From Tubulinosema ratisbonensis (Eukaryota > Microsporidia > Tubulinosematidae): a DNA stretch of 13,948 bases. The translations under genes were made by a program, and so were the position numbers. Numbering within the stretch: the first letter of the stretch is position 1; every line of letters begins with the position of its first letter. The notes under the pieces are model-generated. The model did no database searches and was not told the DNA's origin. It saw nothing but the letters and a program-made list of their open reading frames with translations. The stretch is from assembly GCA_004000155.1 (NCBI GenBank), contig RCSS01000205.1:1-13948 (forward strand). The letters are read 5' to 3'. Positions 8,737 to 13,948 of this stretch are shown piece by piece.

Positions 8737-9693
8737 ATGAACATACAAGGTGACACCGATCTATTCCATTTTCTTACCAATGCGCCAAAGGAGTTTAGAG
8801 AGAATGAGAAAATAAGGAAATATCAGCTTAAGAATGGTGATTATATACATTGTGTATTGTGGAATAATCATTTCTACATAACCGGGACTGATGTGGTAAA
8901 GATTCTTGTTTGGCGATTTCAAAATTCAGGCAGAAACTTGGTGAGTATGAAAAAGTTTGAAGAAGGGGTGTTTAGTGACTTGAGAAACTTGAAACCTGGC
9001 GTAGACGCTACCTTAGAAAATCCTCGAAGTGAATTTCTTGAGTTTTTGTACAAGAACGGATGCATCAGAACACAAAAAAAGCAAAAAGTATTTTATTGGT
9101 ACTCAGTCCCTCATGATTCTTTATTCTGTGATGCATTAGAAAGAGATTTGAGAAGAGAGAACACTCTTAACAATTATGGTAAGTTTATCAATATTGAAGA
9201 ACATAATTTTATACCAGAAGATTACAAATATTCACTTAACAGAAAATTATTTAAGAGACAAAACTCTCCTTACAGAAATATTAATTTAAATCCCATGAAG
9301 CCTGCCCCAGTAAATAATTCTTATTATCCACCTAATTATGGATACTCTGAAAATAACATGGTAAAGAATTTTTTATTCAACACCACCACCCAATCACCAC
9401 AATACCCTGTTTCTAATCCAGAATTAAAAATGGATTTAGGATACAATGCTCAGCCAATGCCTAAACAAGAAAGTATACCCCAAAATATTACTCAGAAATT
9501 CACAACCCCATTCTCGTTCGATGAAATTGATTATCAAAGCTCATATTTTGGCAACAATGAATTGTTCGCCATCAATGAAGAATACGATAAACAAAAGTAT
9601 CCTAAAGAGGTTAAAAGCAAGGACGATGAAAGAATTGGAACAAGCAAGGACACGTATACCATGCCAAACGCACAAAGCGGGTTCCAAAAATAA
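8737..9693 (+). CDS. STE12-like homeodomain-type transcription factor
   Basis: This is an intact 318-residue protein from the ATG at 8737 to the TAA at 9691-9693. Residues about 9-141 are a clear STE12 DNA-binding domain. Visible landmarks are 'LWNNHFYITGTDVVK' (41-55), 'KKFEEGVFSDLRNLKPG' (72-88), 'IRTQKKQKVFYW' (110-121) and 'SVPHDSLFCDALERDLRRE' (123-141), which match fungal STE12 closely. In fungi these nuclear proteins act downstream of MAP-kinase signalling in mating, filamentation and host invasion. The C-terminal 175 residues are rich in Asn, Pro, Tyr and Gln and look disordered, as expected of an activation or cofactor region. The C2H2 zinc fingers of many filamentous-fungal STE12 proteins are absent, giving a short protein like yeast and microsporidian versions. 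G+C is higher than in the flanks, consistent with selection. A near-palindromic A/T hairpin and an AATAAA (9755-9760) follow the stop. Confidence 0.95.
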   Translation: MNIQGDTDLFHFLTNAPKEFRENEKIRKYQLKNGDYIHCVLWNNHFYITGTDVVKILVWRFQNSGRNLVSMKKFEEGVFSDLRNLKPGVDATLENPRSEFLEFLYKNGCIRTQKKQKVFYWYSVPHDSLFCDALERDLRRENTLNNYGKFINIEEHNFIPEDYKYSLNRKLFKRQNSPYRNINLNPMKPAPVNNSYYPPNYGYSENNMVKNFLFNTTTQSPQYPVSNPELKMDLGYNAQPMPKQESIPQNITQKFTTPFSFDEIDYQSSYFGNNELFAINEEYDKQKYPKEVKSKDDERIGTSKDTYTMPNAQSGFQK

Positions 9694-9884
9694 TGTTATA
9701 GTGATTAAATGATAGAAGTATAAATTTTTTAATTTAATTAAAATTTAAAAAATCAATAAAAAGTCAAAATCAAAACTCTAAATGTATTTTTATTGAATGA
9801 CATAAAATGTTATAAATTTTTATTTATTTCTTATTAACAAATCAAATTTGATGTACTGTATTTAAACAAATATTAGTGTCAAAT
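9694..9884. other. 3' flank of the STE12-like gene
   Basis: A/T-rich non-coding sequence. An imperfect palindrome of T and A runs (about 9724-9751) and an AATAAA at 9755-9760 could form the transcript end. At this base composition neither is strong evidence. Confidence 0.4.
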
Positions 9885-9908
9885 TATTTTTAATTTTTAA
9901 TTTTTATT

Positions 9909-9943
<35 letters not shown>

Positions 9944-9962
9944 ATATTAATTTTTATTTTTT
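9885..9962. repeat. T-rich low-complexity tract, irregular (ATTTTT)n
   Basis: About 78 bp are made almost only of A followed by four to six T, repeated with a wandering period of 5-7. It separates the STE12-like gene from the transposon-rich right half. It has no coding potential and probably arose by replication slippage. Confidence 0.85.
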
Positions 9963-9987
9963 ACTTTCAATTTATACATAAGCACCA

Positions 9988-10051
9988 ATTTCATGGCTTA
10001 AGTAATTATTCTTGCTGTATTACACAAAAATTCGTATTTAAGGCATGAAAT
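9988..10051. repeat. Imperfect 17-bp inverted repeat with 30-nt loop
   Basis: atttcatggcttaagta at 9988-10004 pairs with tatttaaggcatgaaat at 10035-10051, with 15 of 17 positions complementary. It sits just beyond the recognisable 3' end of the minus-strand transposase remnant. It could be part of that remnant's worn C-terminal coding region, or a structure near the element end. Confidence 0.5.
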
Positions 10052-10058
10052 TCTTTTA

Positions 10059-10732
10059 TTAAATTTTAGACGCCCTGCTATAACTTTTAAGCTCGTCTTT
10101 CAAAATCCTTAAGTCATTGGCCGACTGTGGACAAATAATGGGCATAGTGTAGTAACTTTTTTCTATGATTGGTTTTAGCAAAGCATCTTCTAATGCGGTC
10201 GCTAATTTCTGCTATACCATTCAAAGCCGTTTTTTTAGCAGCTCTTTTATGAAACTTTTACACTTATAAGTTAACATATTTTGTCTACTTGAACAATGAT
10301 TTCTGATTCATTGAGTTTGATGTGGCTAAAGTTAGCTTTTGGAATTAAATTTACTATTTTGGGTATTACTTTACACTACCACGTGAAAGACACATACTCT
10401 GTATAATACTATGAAAAGATTGTTTGTAAGAGAAGAGTTTTACTACTTAATGAGTAAGTAACTTTTAATTTTAAATTCGAGTTGTCAAAACAAGGAACTT
10501 TATCATATAGAAAAGTACTTTTATAAGAATTACAACCAAGTTTACAGCCGCACTGAAATAATTTATCTACACGCCTTAGTAACCAACTAATTAGGTAGAA
10601 AATTACATGCTTTACAAATAAGTTCTTTTCTTAAGAATCCAGTATTTATAAAAACCGACACCAATTTTTCAGTAGGTAATATTATTACAGTCTTTTCTAA
10701 ATTAATTTGAATTTTGTATCATTTAAAGGCAT
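10059..10732 (-). pseudogene. Decayed Merlin/ISXO2-like transposase, C-terminally truncated
   Basis: Read on the minus strand from a possible ATG at 10732. After one frame change, 'EKLVSVFINTGFLRKELICK' followed by AC gives the first half of the zinc ribbon (C..C). 'CGCKLGCNSYKSTF' near 10545 is the second half. Next come 'QSMCLSRGSVK' near 10390-10420 and 'IPKIVNLIPKANFSHIKL' near 10310-10365. 'IIVQVDK' near 10290 is the first catalytic block, with Asp kept and Glu changed to Lys. After a further frame change, 'MLTYKCKSF' continues it. 'MPIICPQSANDLRILKDELK' near 10085-10145 is the block leading to the second catalytic Asp, retained as KDE. The frame stops at 10059, and no ESF.NELK segment with the third catalytic residue is recognisable beyond it. 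The piece between MLTYKCKSF and MPIIC is shorter than usual and poorly matched. Confidence 0.75.
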
Positions 10733-11430
10733 CAAAATCAGTTAATTATTTATATACTTCTAATTTTGATCTTAACTATATAATTATATATTAATATTTT
10801 GTTTTTTTTTGTAGTAAGAATTTTGTATTTAATTGTTCTGGGGTGCAATTCTTGTGCCAGATCCAAATTTAAATATCGCTATATCTTAATATTATACATT
10901 AATATATATAAATTTCAATTATATTGGCGTTAAACTATTATTAAATCACGAGAATAGAAAGCTAAAATTTAGATACGAAGTAAAAATAAAATGGAGTATT
11001 TTTTATTTCAAATTATTAAAAATTCATGAAAAATGTAAAAGTAATTTTAAGCATTTTTATCTTATAAAATGATCATATCATAAAATTTCTTTACTTTTTT
11101 AGAATTTATATGAGATTTTTGCATATTACACCAAGAAAGTTTATAGACAAAATTCTAAGCTTTTCTACTGATTTATAAATGTGGTTGTCTATTTAATTTT
11201 CTAAAATAAAGCCAACTTAACTACTTTTTAAAAAAAATTAATTTTTATAAAGATTTGTCGAAGATANATAAAACATTAAGTTTTTTTTTTAATTATAACT
11301 ATTAATTTATTTTTTTATCTAAAATATTTATTGATAAAAAGCTCGGATCAATAATTTCTATAAATACATTAAAAAAATAAATGTTATATTTTAAAAAAAA
11401 TAATATATAAATCATAAACTTAATATTTAA
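10733..11430. other. AT-rich spacer between two minus-strand transposase remnants
   Basis: No gene or transposase block is recognised. A small GC-richer patch at about 10838-10862 (ctggggtgcaattcttgtgc) stands out but has no open frame around it. There is one undetermined base at 11267. The left part may contain the 5' end of the element whose transposase starts near 10732. Confidence 0.5.
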
Positions 11431-12331
11431 TTATTTTCCGATATTTAAAGTATTTTTAACAAAAAAACTTACGATTGTTAAAGTAAAAGCAAAATTCCTT
11501 AAAGATAATTCTCTGTTTTCAGTTAGAACGCCTTTTATTCTCTTAATCTCTAACTTTAGTTCGTTGCGAAAACTTTCGATCGCATTAGTATTAATCCCAT
11601 TTTAAGAATTCACAACTCATGTTTATGGCAGACATTTCATGAACAAATTCCATTTAATTAAGCTTAGAGTAACTTTTGGCTTCGTTTGTAAAAATAATTG
11701 AATTCGAAACACTTTAAACAAATAATAGGCATTAAAGTAGCAGCTTCTTATCGGGATCACACGACCAAAAGCCTTTTATTCTTCATTTGGTATTTCTACA
11801 ATACAAAAGCTATTTGTATGATCACTGCCGACATACTTCGATAGGATTTACATCTATAATTCATTATCGTCTCATCAACCTGAACTATAAAACCAGGACC
11901 TCCAAGTTTGTCATTAAAAAACCAACTTCTGGCATAAGGTTTATCAAGTGCTTTGGTACGTTGCGATACCAGTAACTGATATATTTAGGGCTGCTTTTAT
12001 TCTGCATCTGGGCTTCCTGACAGCATATTTTACTACAACCCTAAGAACAGTACGCATTGACATTCGAAAATTGTCAAAAAATCCGTATATTATGGATCAG
12101 TATTCTTTATGTAGATGCAGCTTGAATACATGCATCTCCAGAACATCCCATCGCTTTTCTTTTTATCCTTTACAAGTTTCATTTAAGAATTAAATCCTTC
12201 GCACCTTTTCTTTCTTTTTATACTTTACAAGTTTCATTTAAGAATTAAGTCCTTCGCACCTTTTCTCTCTTTTTATAAAGCCTAACTTAATCATCCAGGT
12301 AATAATATCAACATTATTTTAAATTAGGCAT
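11431..12331 (-). pseudogene. Full-length decayed Merlin/ISXO2-like transposase (best-preserved copy)
   Basis: The minus strand from a possible ATG at 12331 to a TAA at 11431-11433 spans about 300 codons, the full family length, with stops and frame changes. 'WMIKLGFIKREKRCEG' near 12260-12300 leads into the zinc ribbon, then 'MKLVKDKKKSDGMFWRC' near 12135-12190. 'FFDNFRMSMRTVLRVVVKYA' is near 12015-12080. 'KLGGPGFIVQVDETIMNYRC' is near 11855-11912, with catalytic Asp at 11874-11876. 'NSFCIVEIP' is near 11790-11815. 'IIFTNEAKSYSKL' near 11660-11695 has the second catalytic Asp changed to Asn (11684-11686). 'NAIESFRNELKLEIKRIKG' at 11530-11586 has catalytic Glu at 11575-11577. A 55-bp tandem duplication breaks the zinc-ribbon coding region. 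The family match is strong; the element is dead. Confidence 0.9.
12159..12276. repeat. 55-bp tandem duplication inside a transposase remnant
   Basis: Two units, 12159-12213 and 12214-12268, match at 52 of 55 positions and are followed by the first 8 bases of a third unit (ctttttat, 12269-12276). The unit length is not a multiple of three, so the duplication shifts the reading frame of the minus-strand transposase within its zinc ribbon. Confidence 0.95.
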
Positions 12332-12342
12332 TTTGTTTCAAA

Positions 12343-12505
12343 GTAATTGGGTAAAAACATAGATTAAATAGTAATTTTTTTATATTTTGCGTTCATATAT
12401 TTTTATTAATTAAATGAAGGGGAAATAAAAATTATTGATTTAAAAGCTCCACTACACATATTAAAATGGTCTTAAAAAATTTCAATAATTTTTCAACCCA
12501 ATTAC
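12343..12505. repeat. 10-bp inverted repeats bounding a 163-bp segment
   Basis: gtaattgggt at 12343-12352 is the exact reverse complement of acccaattac at 12496-12505. The segment begins 12 bp upstream of the start of the minus-strand transposase remnant. It could be a small non-autonomous element or terminal-repeat debris, or chance. No target-site duplication is obvious. The rest of 12332-12724 is AT-rich with no gene seen. Confidence 0.35.
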
Positions 12506-12658
12506 ATTTTCCTTCTTATTACATATAATTTTCTTGATTTCCGTTTAAAGCGTAAACTTAATATTAAACAAACCAAAAATAAAAACTCGCTGGTTCCTAA
12601 ACGATAACTGTCATGTTCTACTTGACACTTTTGATTTAATGTCAAAATACAAAACAGG

Positions 12659-12689
12659 TTAGACGTATATTTGATAAAAAAACGTCTAA
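12659..12689. repeat. Perfect 8-bp inverted repeat (hairpin)
   Basis: ttagacgt at 12659-12666 and acgtctaa at 12682-12689 are exact reverse complements with a 15-nt loop. This is unusually G/C-containing for the surroundings. It lies about 35 nt upstream of the transposase remnant starting at 12725, so it may be part of that element's 5' end. Confidence 0.5.
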
Positions 12690-12724
12690 AAACTTACGAA
12701 AAATATAAATAGTAAAAAAATACA

Positions 12725-13500
12725 ATGAAAACAATGGCCTACAACAATATTATAATTAAAATCTGTACAGAATCATTATATTTTAAATTTATTAAAATAA
12801 GTTTTTCGGACAGGACACATATATAAGATTTCGCGAATTAATGTTTCTTCTGCAAACCGAAAGTGTATAGTTGAAAGTGTGGGTCAAGGCTGTTTCTTCT
12901 TTACGGTATAAAGTTCCTGTAACCAAAGCCTGCAAGGTAAGGTAGACTTAGNNAGTCAATAGTGTGCACGAGTGAGTTTTAGCGAGTAGAATGCTTGCAG
13001 TATCTTGAGCTATACCTAATTATGTAGAAACATATTTTACGTATGTTTCTTTTAACTAGGTCTTAATATTCTTATAAAAAAGGTATAGCAAAGATTTTTG
13101 TTTGAAATTTTCATCCCTAGGCAACAAAAAAAACTTAGTATATCTGATTTTGTAATTTAGGTTGATAAAATGATGCTTAATTATACAGTAAATTTGATAA
13201 GAGAAGACCGCTAAGCATTAGGACCAATTTTTTGCATATCAATATCTTTTTACAATATTATCTGTATATCCATTGCTATTATTCTAGACAAGAAAGTTTT
13301 GTGCTAATAATTGGCACATAAAATTTTAAAAGCAGAGTTATATGAAATAATAAAAGCAATTTCTATTTCATCATTAATATATCATTTTTATCACGGTAGT
13401 GTATGTTATAAATTTGAATTTATTAACACACCAATAGAATCAATACTCAATCTATTAAATTATTACATAAATTTTAATGACTGAAAGAGTTCTTTAAATG
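12725..13500 (+). pseudogene. Full-length decayed Merlin/ISXO2-like transposase
   Basis: From an ATG at 12725 a single plus-strand frame, broken only by stops, runs to about 13063. It holds 'CFFCKPKVYS' stop 'KCGSRLFLL' near 12847-12900, then 'KFL' stop 'PKPAR' stop 'GRL' near 12911-12950, which are zinc-ribbon positions. 'SIVCTSEF' stop 'RVECLQYLELYLIM' follows near 12956-13025. Another frame continues with 'LSISDFVI' stop 'VDKMMLNYTV' at about 13134-13190. This is the first catalytic block, with Asp at 13164-13166 kept and Glu changed to Lys. 'IAIILDKK' is near 13273-13296. 'HGSVCYKFEFIN' is near 13393-13428. 'PIESI' at 13431-13445 carries the third catalytic Glu (13437-13439). The second catalytic Asp is not identifiable. 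Two undetermined bases (12952-12953) fall inside. The N-terminal 220 bp is related to the copy at 5813-6030. Confidence 0.7.
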
Positions 13501-13642
13501 TAATTATCAATCAACCGGTCAGCTTACTCTTGAATTATATATTTTTTATAGAAAATGTCTCAAAATTGATCAATTATAATATAATGGAATGTTAAAAATT
13601 ATTTTAATATTAAATTAATAGTTTAATTTATAAAATATTTTT

Positions 13643-13948
13643 TTAAGTGATTACTCCAAAAAACTCTTTAAGACCACTGTTAAAAAAATAATGATCAAGC
13701 AAAGAATAACACAAATAAATAATCAATCTAAAAATATCAAACAACATTCTTAATCCTCCACTCGTTTCCATAAACTTAAAATTTATGCATAAATAACTCA
13801 GAGATAAAACCAAGTTAAACAAAATAGCTGACACAGAAATCATTTTTAAAAAATGAACTTCGTATTTTTCATAGAAAGAGGCTGCCAAATCAACCATCAT
13901 TCCCATAAAAACAAGTAAAAAATATTTGTCAGGTATTCTTAAATACAC
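13643..13948 (-). CDS. Membrane protein, paralogue of the 4709-5576 gene (5' end outside window)
   Basis: The frame is open from the window edge (first codon GTG at 13948, no evidence that it is a start) to a TAA at 13643-13645, giving 101 visible residues. It is hydrophobic, with about three membrane segments (roughly 9-25, 38-57 and 72-90). From 'YEKYE' (residue 28 onward) through 'SGLKEFFG' it aligns without a gap to the spliced C-terminus of the gene at 4709-5576. Shared residues include YEKYE, K..IS, R..IY.C...D.Y and SGLK...G. It has no intron at the position matching intron 2 of that gene. The family is unrecognised; membrane location is inferred from hydrophobicity. The rest of the gene lies to the right of the window. 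Confidence 0.75.
   Translation of the reverse strand: MYLRIPDKYFLLVFMGMMVDLAASFYEKYEVHFLKMISVSAILFNLVLSLSYLCINFKFMETSGGLRMLFDIFRLIIYLCYSLLDHYFFNSGLKEFFGVIT

Noticed and set aside
9446..9712. 88-codon plus-strand frame inside the STE12-like gene
   Set aside because: It is an out-of-frame shadow of the tail of the STE12-like protein.
9755..9760. AATAAA after the STE12-like gene as a polyadenylation signal
   Set aside because: The hexamer is too common at about 80% A+T to be listed as a feature, so it is only mentioned in the gene entry.
11787..12193. Two short plus-strand open frames
   Set aside because: They lie opposite the best-preserved Merlin remnant on the minus strand and have no recognisable content.

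Overview
The window is about 80% A+T. It carries a fungal STE12-type transcription factor gene and many decayed ISXO2-like (Merlin) DNA transposons, set in long gene-poor spacers. This combination points to a microsporidian with a large, AT-rich, transposon-laden genome; an Edhazardia-like lineage is a guess from composition, not a demonstrated identity. There are four ambiguous bases (653, 11267, 12952-12953), as expected of a draft contig.

Four host genes are supported. (1) 1543-2760 (-) is a 405-codon protein of unknown function with one N-terminal hydrophobic segment, an Asn/Ser-rich and Pro-rich middle and a helical C-terminal half. (2) 4709-5576 (-) is a multi-pass membrane protein that reads as one 275-residue protein only if two 20-nt introns are removed. 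(3) 8737-9693 (+) is a STE12-like transcription factor, the only gene with a confident family. (4) 13643 to the window edge (-) is the 3' part of an intronless paralogue of gene 2. No tRNA, rRNA or CRISPR array was seen.

Much of the remaining sequence is a transposon graveyard. Seven segments read, across stops and frameshifts, as remnants of Merlin/ISXO2-type transposases: 19-420 (+), 3904-4190 (+), 5706-6350 (+), 7180-8013 (+), 10059-10732 (-), 11431-12331 (-) and 12725-13500 (+). The best-preserved copies show the zinc-ribbon N-terminus, the 'GPG-IVQVDETMLNYKCKS'-like block around the first catalytic Asp, the 'VIPDK..T..PIIC' block and the C-terminal 'ESF.NELK' block. None is intact. A possible pogo/Tigger remnant lies at 6496-6953 (+). 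The unrecognisable spacers are AT-rich with small hairpins and one T-rich low-complexity tract.

The most notable observation is the intron pair in gene 2. Both introns are exactly 20 nt, share 17 of 20 bases (GTAAGT...TAATTAG), restore one reading frame, and at intron 2 give a gap-free alignment to the intronless paralogue at the right edge. If spliced, they would be among the shortest spliceosomal introns known, in a lineage where introns are rare.
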